From assembly GCF_001949145.1 (NCBI RefSeq), contig NW_019091355.1, positions 5,495,625 to 5,559,624 of the forward strand: a stretch of DNA of 64,000 bases. Direction: 5' to 3'. Below are positions 36,579-49,458 of the stretch, in pieces; position 1 is the stretch's first letter, and each line of letters begins with the position of its first letter. Source of the DNA: Acanthaster planci. Its lineage: Eukaryota; Echinodermata; Asteroidea; Valvatida; Acanthasteridae. Made by a program: the position numbers and the translations under genes. The notes beneath the pieces are model-generated. The model made no database searches. It was not told where the DNA came from and saw only the letters and a program-made list of their open reading frames with translations.

Positions 36579-39500
36579 GTAGCTAACTACATAGCCTGCA
36601 GTTTGACAAAAATTGTATCAAGATAGCGTCATTTTATGCCCCTCTTATTGCAGACACCGTGTAAAAACGTTAATAGAAGAGCTTATATTTTTAGGTATGG
36701 TCAGGTATTCATTCAAAGAAACACAAAATACAAGCGCCCCAACAAATCCCTCAACTGACCCTAACTACACATCCCACCGGCCAGATGGTTCCTCTACACA
36801 GGCACATGCACAAAGCTAGGAGAAAGTGTGTGCGTTACATGGTTCTTGACTGGCTCGCTGCTCCAAAAAAGTGATTTGGAATGAATTTAAGCCCAATAGT
36901 TGCCGCTCCCTAACGACAGCCCAAGTCGTGTTGCCATTTTCGGTCGTGAACTCTGTCCACCTAACCCGACTTCTTCTGCAGCCGTCAGTATCGTTTCTAT
37001 TTTCTTCGGAAGGGGTGAATGAATCATTACTTGAGAAGTCGACGAATCAATCATCTTCACAGCATTTCCCGAGCATGTGAAAGCAATTTTAAGTACCTGA
37101 AAAAACCCCTCGCCTAGTGACATTCATATGACATATTAATAACAGCTCATACCACTCGGCGTTAGAAGCACATATAATTATGCCCTTTCTCGTTCGCAGC
37201 CCGAGACTGCCCGTCCATTAGACGAGCTGACTCCATCTTTACGTATTAAGTTTGCTCCAAGGCGCTCAGAATTCATTTTCCCCCTTCTCTGGCCCTCCCT
37301 TGTCCATCGGACTTTTTCGGCTGAATGATTCCCGGGGAACCTCCTTGCCCCGTGCGATGTCCGATGGAAGCGGCCATGCACGATGCCGACTCAGTCGTGT
37401 TGGTCGACTGCATGTAGGCGTATGCGCGGCCGGCTGAGTGATTTTGCTTGAAGACGGCTGGGCGCTTTGGCCGCATGGCGACTGTGTCTGCTCATATGCT
37501 CGCTGACCGTATAAACCTCGTAATCACTGACCATAGTTTTCAACATGAATTAAGTGCTTCGAGTGCAGGTTCAGTTGGAGCGCGTGGGAGAGATAATCTC
37601 ATCCAAGTAGAGAACTCGGAGATTCTCGAAAGTAAGTCAGTTAAGTGTTCCATGGCACTAGGAATGCCTGCTTGTGAATAATAACCCCTCAATATCCTGT
37701 TATTTCATCTGTAAAGTATACCACCACAGACTATGGTCTATGACTGCAAACAATCTCATTTTAAGAGCTAAAAACTTTTTAGACTTTTCTGCACATTTGT
37801 TTCTATCGTTTATCTAGCTCAGTTGTTGGGACCAGTGCTAAGGCTATAAACCATTGTGCCTTTGCAGTAGGCCTACAGGGCCTATATGTACTTACTGACG
37901 GGATGTACCAGCCTTGGTAAGATGGTCGGTTCAAGGTTTCAAGAAAAACATTACTACATAATTATCTCCCCTGTAGGTGTTTTTGATTCTCTGTCGCTTC
38001 TGTACACGGTTAGGTGTTTTCTGATTGGAGGAAGCTCCACCAATAGCGTATTTCCAGCTATCAATCTTAAGTCTAGTATCGAGACGTATGGTTGGTCTCT
38101 TCCTGAGCATGTGCAGTGCAAACCGGTATCTGTACCAAAGGATATTTGTTGTTATACGTGTAAAACTTGGTAATAAGTCGCAATGAATTAGCACACGAAA
38201 AAACGAAGTTGTTGACTGATGAGTGTGCCTTTATATGCAACTTGCCTTTCTTCGATAATATTGGCTTTATGCGAAAACGTGGATCATTGATATCGCTTTC
38301 TGGCGTCGTGGCCAACGCACTTTTTCGCTTTTGAATTTCTGAAAATGCACACAAAAACTTGTTTACTGCCGTTCTGTCGGAAATCCACTTATCTTACACC
38401 AACACAGTCCCTGGCAGATGGTTGCCTATAAATCATTCATTATTATGCGGATGTCCCGGCCATCGAAAATACTCATCAGTTTGCCACACACCGTGGCGTT
38501 TCATTCAAGCTGTCAAAAATGGCGCATCACTGTCGCCACTGTCATAGTTCGCCGTGCAGGCCGGCCTTTTCACAGCAGCCCGCGGGGTCACTACGCATGA
38601 CCGATTGCGCCTCCCATTGCCTTCATCCCCAGAGTTTCAGTCGCGCTGACGCGCGGCCCTCTTTTGTTGGAATTTGCTGCCCCTTAGTGACTAAACTTTA
38701 CATGCCCAGCCGATCAAAGTGGACCGCCTCAACGCATCGTTATACCGCCTGTGCTCAACGCTCTACAGCCTTATACTTCCAATACCAAAGGGGTGGGAGT
38801 CTTTTTCTGGTTGGTTGTAAAATAGGAACAAAAGGATATTGTGAGAACATGAGCGGTGGAAGTATATGTTTAGTGTTTTTGTGGTAATCGTTTCCTGTGG
38901 GTGCACTTTTGGAGCCAGCCCGAGGCAGTTCTAGTCATAAACGATATTTGACAGAAATATTTCCTCAAAATGGCATGGTCTATTTCGTGCTTCTGTTTCA
39001 CAGTCCTTTGTTGTTATTGTAAGATACATATTTTTTACTCTTTCTTTATTCATATTTATTTCAAATCCAAAGTACACTGGCCCAGGCTGGTTTAACACTG
39101 CCCAACTAGTGTTCCTGGCTTGCTGTGCTTTCCCTCCAAATTTGATGATGCTTGAAAATGTTCAAATGTACCTCCGAAAAATACGAGCTACAAAAAATTT
39201 AAAGAGGAAAAGTCGGCATGTGATAAACTAATTACAATTTGTATGGAGGGCCTGTCATGTAATTCGTTTCGTGCTCTCAACTCAGCGTCGTAATTTTTAA
39301 TCAGCCTGGACTCTGTAATCGTAATGTGATTAGCGAAGAACGAGAATTTCGAGCGATGGGGGAAACCAACGCTATTCAAGGGCCGGCAGCAAAAGGCAGG
39401 CAGCGTTAAGCCAGTAGAACACGCTATTGCTACTCAACATTACCTAAGAACAAAGAAGTAGGCATTGGCTGTCATAACTCTTTGCTTGAATCGGGCTCCT

Positions 39501-39711
39501 TTTATCTCGTGATCATCAAAAGCAAGATCGACGCCACGTCTTTTATTTTAGTCATTCTTTTCATTTCACTTATTGAAAAATCTTTAAGCTTTATGATTCG
39601 TTTGGCCTTCAACACATTGTGTATACCTGCAACCCTCAGTCTATCTGGGCAGACTTGTTTTCATAATCTCTCATCTGTTCACTTAAAGTTTCTTTGAAAT
39701 ACTTCATTTCG
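36579..39711. other. Non-coding, no gene recognised
   Basis: Unique DNA with a moderately GC-rich part at 37.15-37.45 kb and 38.4-38.75 kb. The 122-codon frame at 38519-38887 has no domain. Confidence 0.55.
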
Positions 39712-40080
39712 GTGGAGTATCCAGCGGGAGAGGGGGAGGGGGAACAACTTGCCCCCCCCCCCTGACAGGTTTTTTAAAATCAAATGTTAAAAATCTATTT
39801 TTGAATCAAATATTAGCACCAAAATCCTATGAAGGCAACACCACGAAATAAAAGTAAGGATGTGGGGACTGTGTGTGGGCAAGGCTTTTGATATTTTTCT
39901 CCTTGGACATCATGTCGAATAAGAACGAGGCTGTTGTTTCCTGACGATTTTTTTTTACTATAGAATACCTTTTAGATGAGTGGGAAAAAGGTAATCGGTA
40001 TATTTATTTATCAAATAAATAGGCTTTTGATATTCCCCCCCCCATTATCATGTTGAATGAGCCCGAAGCCGCTTTAAATC
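39712..40080 (-). repeat. Dispersed repeat with G/C homopolymers, copy 2, with internal duplication
   Basis: On the minus strand it reads GCGGCTTCGGGCTCATTC, ACATGATAAT, a G run, AATATCAAAAGCC, then a second, more diverged pass over the same part (ATTCGACATGATGTCC, AATATCAAAAGCC at about 39900-39880). It continues with TTTATTTCGTGGTGTTGCC, TTTTGGTGCTAATATTTGAT and GGCAAGTTGTTCCCC, and ends CCCGCTGGATACTCC. It matches copy 1 at 34.4 kb throughout. The inner segment is present twice, either by tandem duplication or by nested insertion. Confidence 0.7.
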
Positions 40081-41199
40081 CCTTTGAAAAAAATCCTCCA
40101 GAACCACGATTGTAGCTTTTTTTAAAGTAAGTTTCCCAGCGTGTTGTGTAAAAACGAACTTTTGTGTACTGGACATTCGGAGGCCGATCTCTTTCCTTCG
40201 ATCGATGAAAACGCCTTCGGGTACCAATGAGCCCACAGGTACACCAGCCATTGAAAAGGTCTGTGTCATCCGTTGTATCGATTGCACTTCCGGGTAAGGG
40301 ACCAGCGAGCTTTCCTTCCTCATTGATCGGCGGCGCGGGCTTTATGTAAATATGTAATACACACCCACTGCCGGGAGAGAAGTGGATCTATATCGCATAT
40401 GCCTAAACCGTGCATCAGTGCCAAATTCGAAATTTCTGGAATTTCACGAAAGCATTAATTTAAAAAGTCCACATTATGAATAACTGTTATTTTGTATAGG
40501 GATTATGCTCATCATGTCACTGTTTTCGCTTATTCAGTGCAAATACAAAACTCTGATATCGAACAGAGCCGTTGCTTCGTTTTATGCAGTCAAGTGGAAC
40601 ACATGGTTTACCCATGGAACAGTAAAAACACGATCCAAAATCTCGACGTATTTCTCCTTGTGACCGAGACACTGTTGCAGTCATGTCACCGGGTGAGTTT
40701 ATCGTTTTTTGTTTTCTCACGGTGTGTCATTTTCCTCCTATTTTAAGGGGCATTCGCATATCGGATAGGAGTTCGACAAAGCTGGGAAATCCAGGGCCTA
40801 TGTATTTTCGGGAAGATATGCGTTTTAGACTTTAGAGAGAGTCGAGACGGATTTACCGTGCTACATTTGGACTAAAAAATGTCATGAAAATGCCAAACCG
40901 TAAAAAAGGCGTGTCCTATCCTTTTGGGGGATGCGTTGACATAACACGGGAAAAATAAGAGGACCATTAAGGTTTGCATCTTCTATATTCAGAAATCCTA
41001 AAATCATGTGGCTTAAATGGGGTCAAGACCTCCGAGCGTCCGATGGAGTATGGAAGTCGGACTGTAATATCATGCAAAACTGGTTGGAGTTTGCGGCCCC
41101 GACACAGAAATCGATACAGCGAACACCAGTGAGATGAAACTAGTGAAGACATAATATTGGGACCAAGGCACCATCCCCGTGCAGCCGACCGCGCTGGAT

Positions 41200-41470
41200 T
41201 CTTCATTATGAGCTGGACTCGTCAGCGGGCACAAGAATTCCGCCTTTGAAAAGTCCGCCAGCCGCGCAGCGGAGCGGCCCAGAAAAAAATCCACCCTGAT
41301 GAATGCCTCCATTCGCCCGGACTGTCAGCCGGATTTGCCTCGCGCGTCGGCCGGCTTAAGGACAAATCGAAGGCACCGGCAAAATAATTGGAGAAAAGGC
41401 CGCTGGCCATCAAGCAGAGATGGAAAGCCGTCAGATCTGAAGACAAAGTTTGGCCCAGTTCATAAAAAAA
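41200..41470. promoter_or_regulatory. Unique GC-rich block, possible regulatory element
   Basis: GC-rich unique sequence including CCGCGCAGCGGAGCGGCC and AAAATAATTGGAG. Several short antisense open frames overlap without domains. Possible enhancer by composition only. Confidence 0.18.
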
Positions 41471-43689
41471 AGGAAAATACAAAATATTTGTTGGAAAAGA
41501 CTAATTAGAGAGAATTGACATTCAGCGTCCAGATGTTTCTGATGGATTCAGATAATCATTTCGGTCACAGTTTTTATGATATTAACGATATTGACTGTTC
41601 ATAAGAGAGAAAAATAGTTAAGGTGATCATAAATCATATTGTAACTGCGCCTGAACATCGATCGGTGCCGGCTAAATTGTATGAAGTTAGACAAAACTGG
41701 CAACTGATCAAAAATACACTCTTCCCATTTCTTGCGTCGAGCGTGGTTTCTGCAACCGTCAAACTCGCCTAGACCTATACAGAATATATTAACAAAGAAC
41801 AGGCCAGCTAATAACAAACATAAATTTTGGCACTCTTCATACTTCAAGCATCCGTAGTTTCGTCTTCAACTTCTACCATTCTGAAATAAAAAAAGACAGC
41901 CTCGGTAGTCGCTCCACAGCAAATTATTGTTCAGATTTTTCGAGCCTTTAAAGCATTTATAGCTTAATCATTAAGACGTCTAGGTTTCAACAAGATTCTT
42001 CCATGTTTTGCTGCATCTTAATTTAATTTCTGTTCTTGTAAATTCCAAAGGCGATGTACTGCTTGTCTAACAGTGGTCAGACCCCAAACTTCTTCTGCCA
42101 GACTTTCCTGTCAGATATGTATTTCCCTTTTCATTTTGTAATCAAGCAGTTTAATGGCCAGTCTATCTGGACCGCTCTCGCAAATCTATCTCCCCTCATA
42201 AATGAATGCCCGAAGCTCTACCACACCGCATTTTTTTTTTATTTCAAAAATAAATTTGTCAAATTTGACGCGATGTTTTTTTTCCAATTAACCCCGCTGC
42301 CTCGGGTCAGGCATGGCATGTTTCCACCCGCCGCCCCCTCACGATTCCACATAGTTGTCACCTTTGAAAGCTTTTTTTTTATTCACTAGTTTTTCAAGAC
42401 GCTTCCTTTTTTATTGGTTTGTTACGGTTGCAGCCGGGGAAAATAATACGGTCGTCCTTTTCAAATTGCCTTGGCTTGTCATCTTTCCGGGATCCGGCGG
42501 CAAGATCTCGGTTCCTACAGTCGAAAAAAAAAAAGCCCAGAAAAACGCACATCGTCCAGTGGAAAAGGTCACATCTCTAATCTCTCGTCTATATCGCACT
42601 TAATAAAAGCGAAATATCCAAAAACAAAATCAGGAAAAAACAACGCAGGAGACAAACAACCGAGATGAAGAGAAAATTTCATCGATGACACGAGATTGAA
42701 TAAAAGGTGTTGCAATCCTACAGCCGCCGAAGTGGAAGAAATTCCTGCCGTTTCATCCGGAGAATGGAGATATGTCAAACGCTCGGCTTGTTTCAGAAAG
42801 CCATAGAGTTCTCATAACTGGGGGAAAGCAAGACAGGCGAAAAAAAGGCATGAAAAGCAGAATTAGGGGGGAAGCGGTTCGGTTGGCTTGTTGGTCAAGG
42901 TGATTGGGCATTGGGACCTTTTTCTAAATTGTGCGCTTATGTGCCGACATCTGGTCTTCCCGCGTAGCCCCAATCTAGCAAAACGCAAGCGTGATTTACA
43001 GTATCTCCGCTGTAAATTAAGGGCCGACACTATGTTCGACCAAGGGTCCGGTGAGAGAAATATAGGTTGTCTATTGAATTTTGGTGCGCTTGATTTTAAC
43101 CTGGTGACCGCAAGAGACACCTTTTGACTAAACGGTCTACGTTGCATACATGATTCTCATCTGTCATAACCATCTTTTGAAGTATGAGACACAGAACTGT
43201 ATTGGGGACTTCTGTGTTACACAGGGGTACAGACTCAATACGAATTTCATGTAGTCAACGCCTGATACCGGCGGTATATTTGCCGTCTCTTTCAGATCAG
43301 AGACTGAGAGCAGTAATATCTTGTTACAAGCTTCGCATACCCTCGCCATATAGGGCTTACACGCTTTTGTCATGGAACCAACCAAGGCGTATAATTATTG
43401 TATGTAATACGCGTGTCGTTCTTCAGTCTGTTCAAGGTTTCGCACCTGGATGAGCAATCTTGCGGCTATGGCTCTAGGTTTTACCATTGGCAGTCAATGG
43501 CCGTAGCCGTTGACAAAATGCGTTTTTCCCAAAAGGCTGTGCGTGTCCCATGAACGCTTTAGCCGCGTAGGACCCACTGAGACCCGAATTTATCTTTCAA
43601 CCCCCATAAAAATTCTATTCATAACCTAGTTTCATTCAACAACGCCTATTGGACTATTGCTAGACAAGGATCTACTAGCTTGGTAGCTC

Positions 43690-44130
43690 CGTACAATTGG
43701 ACCATATTTCAAACACGAAAGTAACATCCAGACCCCTGGAGTGGCACTTTAAACCGAGTAATTCACTCGCCGAAGTGGGGAGACCGTCTATCGACCACAT
43801 TTCACGTCCCGTGGATGGCCCTCGTGTCTTCCTTTGCTCCGTTGTTGTCCGGGGTCTCCCTATCAGTTCGGCGGGCGGTCATTAATAACGGCAGCTATCG
43901 CAACCCACCCTCCGCCTGGCTTCGCCTTTGATACCCAGGCATGGCCCATCATCTGGCCTCATTACGGGAAACAAATTGCCCTAATGAGCTTATTGGCATG
44001 CCCGGACTGTCCCGCTAAACCCACACGCTCAACACTTTGGACTCATTGTCTGCCATTAATCACGCATCAAGCCCAACCCAAGACTATTGCCTGCTATTGT
44101 TTATCATCATGGTATAACTATTCCGCCATC
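43690..44130. promoter_or_regulatory. Unique block with homeodomain-like sites, possible enhancer
   Basis: Contains GGTCATTAATAACGG, CTCATTACGGG, GCCCTAATGAGCTTATTGG and GCCATTAATCACGC, giving four ATTA cores in repeat-free, balanced sequence. It ends at a C run (44144-44153). No coding domain in the 100-codon frame that overlaps it. Confidence 0.25.
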
Positions 44131-47100
44131 CATTAAGGATATTCCCCCCCCCCTCCGCTGATTACCGCTGCCACCTCGGAGAAGAAGAATTTAATTTGTC
44201 CAGTTATTTTGTCACCCCCCCCCCGCTGGGGTTATCAAAATTTTGGTCAGATCGTAGTGCTTCTGTAACAGTAGTCAGTAACAAAAGCCTATAAATACCT
44301 CCTGACTTTTTGGAAATCTACAATGACGTCTTCAGTCATTGGATTTATAGCGGCCCCCTTTTAAAAGCTGTTATTGCGAAGTACAAATAGATAACAAGTC
44401 GGAATTGCAAGACAAACAACGCAATTAAAACGATAAGGGCTTTACAAGATAAACACTAGGGGGTCTTGGGGCAAAATGAATGGTTTCAAGTACAATATTT
44501 TGGGCCGGTTTTTGTATCGCTGCTCTGATCACATTTGTCTTTTGCTGACCAAGTAACCCCAACCCAGTGCATGCTTTAACCAGGTATGAAATGAGTCGGC
44601 AATTGCTAATGCTTTATTATTAATTACATGCCAAAACGATCAAAAAATGGAGGAAATTAAATATCAAAGTACTTGTATTTTACGTGTAATAAGCTGATAA
44701 GGTAGGATATGTTGACCTTTGGCCGTGTATAGCACGATTCGGCGGGGTGATCTTCTTAAACGGACACGGCTAATGAAAGGAAATGGATATGCAATCGTTG
44801 TCTGTACTTTGTACAATAGAGTTTGTTTGTCTGTTGTTCGCTACTCCAATATCCACCTGTCCATTATGGCTGGCGACCTTGCGCCCATGTCGAAAGCTTT
44901 TAAAATCGATTTTGTTTCAGAGCCCAAGTGATTGATGGTGTTTTTGTAGTCAGCAAAATTTAAGGGTATTGTAAGTTACAGGAAAATGTATTGGATAACA
45001 AAAGTTTGTAACCAAATGCTGGTGATATTCCGCAGAAGTTGTGGACGGAGTGACTTTGATCAGGGAGAGCGTGGGGCGCTGTCACTTAGGCGAATTCTCA
45101 ACCGCCACTCGCGTGTTATCGCAACTTGTGCGATTATTAAATCATGCACGAATAGCCAGCCTTTTGTCGGTGAAAATTTCTCAATAAAAAGATCGCAAAG
45201 ATAACACTGCATTCACCTGTCCTTGTCCGACAAACCCCCGTACCTGCAATCCGCGGGTTGATAATAATACCCCCCTACACCGGCTACAAAATCTCTTTCA
45301 GTCCCCGGCGAGAATTAACTCGGTCTTGCCCCAGGTTTCTCGGCCGGCTCCCGGCTACGAGATCTTATCGATACTTTTTGTCCCGTGTTGAGTGCAGCCT
45401 ATAGATCGGAGCGAACTTGCAAACAATCCCCCGCTTCTATTGTGGATATGGCGGACGGACTTTAATATGGAGCACGAATCGGCGATAACTCCGATCCCCC
45501 CCCCACTCCCGTTTGATGGAGTTACACTGACGCAGGTGAAAGGGTGAGGATGTCCAACCCGAAATTGAAGAAGCGATCATTGTGAGTGTGTCTCATCGCA
45601 TCCCAGGCTCCTGATGTCATGGGTTAGTGAACTAGGAAAGATGATCAATCTAAAAAAAAGATTTTGCCGGGAAACAATATGGGCCTCACAACGGGCAGAT
45701 TCCGCCCTGGAGAGATCCCACCTACTTTACGGCGGCTCGAGCCTCCCAGACTTGCCAAGGTTCAATGTACGCTTTACCTCAACCCGGTCCCGAGCTTCAT
45801 AATTTTCTTTGCCCAGCTAAATGGTTTTTGTCTATGATTTCTTGCAAATGGAATTATATCCGGAGACTCATTAGGAGTGGATTGAATCAAAGTGTACCGA
45901 TATTAGACGAAAGGCCATGCATATTGGATCTGAAAAATTCTTCTCGTTTCTTTTTCATCTACATGTATGTCTTCAGTCAAGGCCGAACAATATCCTTGTA
46001 ATGTCTCAGTCCAACTTAATTTCATTTATCCGATTGAAATATCTAGCACTTTAAACCAGTTAGAATTAAGTATCCCGTAGATAGAAAATAGGCTGCTCGA
46101 ATTATAAATACAGTTTTTTATGCTGAAAGGAAAAAAATCTTGTAGGCCATATGTTCTACCCTGATGAAACAGATACTGCACATTGTATAGCAAATAAAAA
46201 TATTCACCAGTACATGTGGTGCGCAGTGGAGAATGTCGCAACAAAACTTGGATGAAAACCTTGTTCTCAGGTATTGTGCGTCGCTCACTTTGAGAAAATT
46301 CTTGGGTGCTAAATTCGATCTTCCATCCGAAACAAAAAGAAATAGATGGTGCACCACTTACTTACTTGTTTCGGAGCAATTAATTTTTAAGGGTTCAAAA
46401 ATCAAAAATATAGTGAACGAGGCTGAATGCTTTAAATCCCCCAATTTTAGATTCGAAATTTCGGATATTGTTTTGTTCAGCTAGCATGTTCGAATGCCTG
46501 CTTGGAACGTGCGCATGAACGCGTGGGAACTCAACGTGTGGAGATAATTTTTTAATCAAGAATCCAGTCATAAAAAATGTAAGAATGCTATGCCCTGTCA
46601 TAAAAATAATAATGTAGTCTTTTTATTTGACCTATTAATTAAAATATTCCCCAAACACGGCTATGGCCTAAAAGGAAGTACATGTATTAAGAACCAGATA
46701 GATAAACATTTAGAGTGGAATTGTCTTTGACAACGAAAAAAATACAACCAGAAGCAGGAATTATGCATGATGCTGAGAATTTTATGACCGGCACCGCACA
46801 ACATGGATCCAAGTTACGGTCCATGCTTACTTACTCTGAATGGAATGGACAGTGCAGATGCGATATATCAGTTGAAGTCATTCCTGTTGGGTGCATTATT
46901 ATTCTCGTTTCGATTTATTTTCACCAATAGAGCTGTCAGCTGGTCAGATTCAGTGACATTTTCCGTAACTGTACGAAACGATTATATGTCATTTGGGGTT
47001 CTACATGCAGAGTATATGCAACTTATCCAAAAATGATTGGTTTGTGAATACTTTCAGAGCAGTGAGTGTACATGTAAATGAAGATAGATTTCAAACAAAA

Positions 47101-47765
47101 AACGGAAGAACCTTACGCAAAGTTCAACAATGGTGAGACAAGCCAGTCGTAATGAATGTGTCATCGGTGAGGAATATCTGTTTGAAGTGGACGAGGCAGA
47201 CAGGTCATGTTTATAAAAAAACAGTGGTGCATGAAACGATACATCGTTCATTGAATGAATCAATCATCCCAGAGATATTTTTCAAAGCCTGTCCAAAACT
47301 TAATTGGTCTTGGATCCGCGCCTTCTTTTGTCAAGATTCAAGGCAATGTAGCCAAACCGATCTCAATTAAAACAGTAACAAAAGTTCTATCAACTTGTCA
47401 ACGCTCATTTGCGGGTAAAAACAAAAACGTCGAAGGAAAGATAGTTTCAACAGATGTGACAAGAATTATTTGTACTGTAGTTGTATTTCCAAGACCTGAA
47501 AGTGTGGATATCGAGTGCTTGCAGGTGTAATTTATCAAATGATTTCCGAGTGCTGAACTGCCTCACAAGCGACATCTGACTTCTACAGGGATATTAATAG
47601 ATCTTGTTGCCGGCCTCCGCTAACGACACACAAACCACTCTTCCTGTGAACGCTGAAGCTGCACGCCAAGATAAATACTCATTGGAGAATGGACCGGTTA
47701 CTTATCTCCAGATGCCAATCAGAAGCAATCGTCACAAACAGCAGTGAAGAAAAAACTTATCATAA

Positions 47766-47789
47766 TAATAATAATAATTATTATTATTA
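47766..47789. repeat. Self-complementary (TAA)n/(TTA)n tract, 24-bp palindrome
   Basis: A run of ATA trinucleotides switches to TTA trinucleotides, giving a perfect 24-bp palindrome centred on AATT. This is a simple AT repeat able to form a cruciform. Confidence 0.9.
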
Positions 47790-48529
47790 AAATACTGTAA
47801 CACCTGCTCTCATGCTTTTTGAACAGTTCTGTTTTGTCCGTGGTGGAAGTACATAAAAAATTATACAATATGCAGCGTCATTATTCTGAATGGTCTTTGC
47901 TGATGTACAATACATGTTTAAACTGATGGCGTTTGTTAATCAAATCTGTTTCGAACCGACTTGCATTCTTACGAATTTGGTGAGAACTACGCCTCTTACC
48001 AAGAACAAATCTGTATTTACATTCAACTTGTGGAAGTTAGAGTTCAGTAGGGTCCGTGATGGACTAAATTTGCCCACGATTGACGATATTATCGGGTGCA
48101 AAACATACGGAAGGTCTTCCAGAAAAGAGCGTGAACAATAGAGAGTAAAAGTATAGCCTAGGCCACGAGTTCAGGTTTTCGCGAAGATGTGCGTGTTTTG
48201 GGTGGTTGAGATGCGCTTATTAGATGAATTAGGTTTGGTTTTAATTGAGCAGTTGTTATTCAGTTGTGTTCTACTGTCTGTGATGCATCGTTTTACAAAC
48301 ATCTCATATGACTGAGGGAGAACAGGGAAACATTCAGAGCAGGAGGCGTGGGACAAGCCAGACCAATAAAACTGTGCCAGGCAGATGCTGTCTCTCAACT
48401 GAGAAAGCCTAACGAAACCAGTCTATATTTTCCTGCCTGGACCGAGTGCATCTCTGCATATTCTATATAAGCTATACATGTTGTATTTGAGCCACTTATG
48501 GCTGTTCTGTGTCCCCTTAACCCCCTGTT

Positions 48530-48680
48530 CGCTCGAGAGATGTCAGGGCGGATTAAACCGTGGTCGGTTGCAAGTCCAATCGGTTTTGATAAGTTTAATC
48601 CGTTATCAAATTAGAGCTCACACCATCGTCCCGCCTTGACCTCCCACACAGCTCCACGTTTTGAAAAACTCTGTCACTGC
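48530..48680. promoter_or_regulatory. Candidate enhancer with symmetric TAATCC and GATA-type sites
   Basis: CGGATTAAAC (48549-48558) and GTTTAATCCG (48593-48602) are perfect reverse complements and each carries a TAATCC core (K50 homeodomain type: Otx, Gsc, Pitx). TTTGATAA (48585-48592) and TTATCAAA (48603-48610) are perfect reverse complements that directly flank the second TAATCC site and carry GATAA cores. The surrounding sequence is unique and free of simple repeats. Enhancer function is inferred from motif arrangement only. Confidence 0.35.
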
Positions 48681-49084
48681 CCAAGAATGACTCGACCGTG
48701 AGGTCATTTTCTTCGCCGGATCTTAATCCCATCGATGACATCATTTATTTACACAAACAGCGCCCCCTATGTAATTCGGCGCGTTCCTGGGATGATGTTA
48801 ATTCAGTTACGTGCATAAAATATCCGCAAGCAGTGTCGCGTGTTAGTTTTGTAATTGTTCATAGAATCTGTATAATGCATGAACATGTTGTAATGCGAAC
48901 TTTCTACGCACCATACTACTTCTGTCTACAGGGGACTGACGATCTGATGCTCTAAAGCTGTTGTAACATTGTTGAACGCTATGTTGGAGACAGTCATACA
49001 AGGTGTAAAAAAAAAACCCGATCTGTTCACTTGTTCAACATACGGTCTTTCCGTGCCGCATAATTATGGCGTAGATGCACCGCT

Positions 49085-49356
49085 GCCATTGTATTTTGGC
49101 ACGCATATCACAAAGTGGTCTGTTTAATTAGATGTGCATTGCGAGCGGCAAACGGATGTATTTCACCTAGAACCCTTTTATTACCATGTCGATGTTGAAG
49201 GAACCAAAGTGAGGAACCATGCCATTGTATTTTGGCACGCATATCACAAAGTGGTCTGTTTAATTAGATGTGCATTGCGAGCGGCAAACGGATGTATTTC
49301 ACCTAGAACCCTTTTATTACCATGTCGATGTTGAAGGAACCAAAGTGAGGAACCAT
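49085..49356. repeat. Exact tandem duplication, 2 x 136 bp
   Basis: Positions 49085-49220 and 49221-49356 are identical by eye along all 136 bases. The unit starts GCCATTGTATTTTGGCACG and ends GTGAGGAACCAT. No coding content is recognised; short open frames cross it only because the copy is repeated. Complete identity means either a very recent duplication or an assembly artefact. Confidence 0.95.
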
Positions 49357-49391
49357 GTAATTTAACGATCGAATGCAGCTCACCGAAAGGT

Positions 49392-49406
49392 ACACACACA
49401 CACACA
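49392..49406. repeat. (CA)n dinucleotide repeat
   Basis: Seven to eight AC units just after the 136-bp tandem duplication. Confidence 0.9.
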
Positions 49407-49458
49407 TTTGCTGACAGTGATACGGTTTTATACAATAGCCAGTCTCCATGCAATTAGA

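Larger units (their letters stand above)
40081..48529. other. Non-coding, no gene recognised
   Basis: Mostly unique DNA. Contains two C runs (44144-44153, 44215-44224), the AT palindrome at 47.77 kb and the candidate blocks at 41.2 and 43.7 kb. No open frame carries a recognisable domain. Confidence 0.55.
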
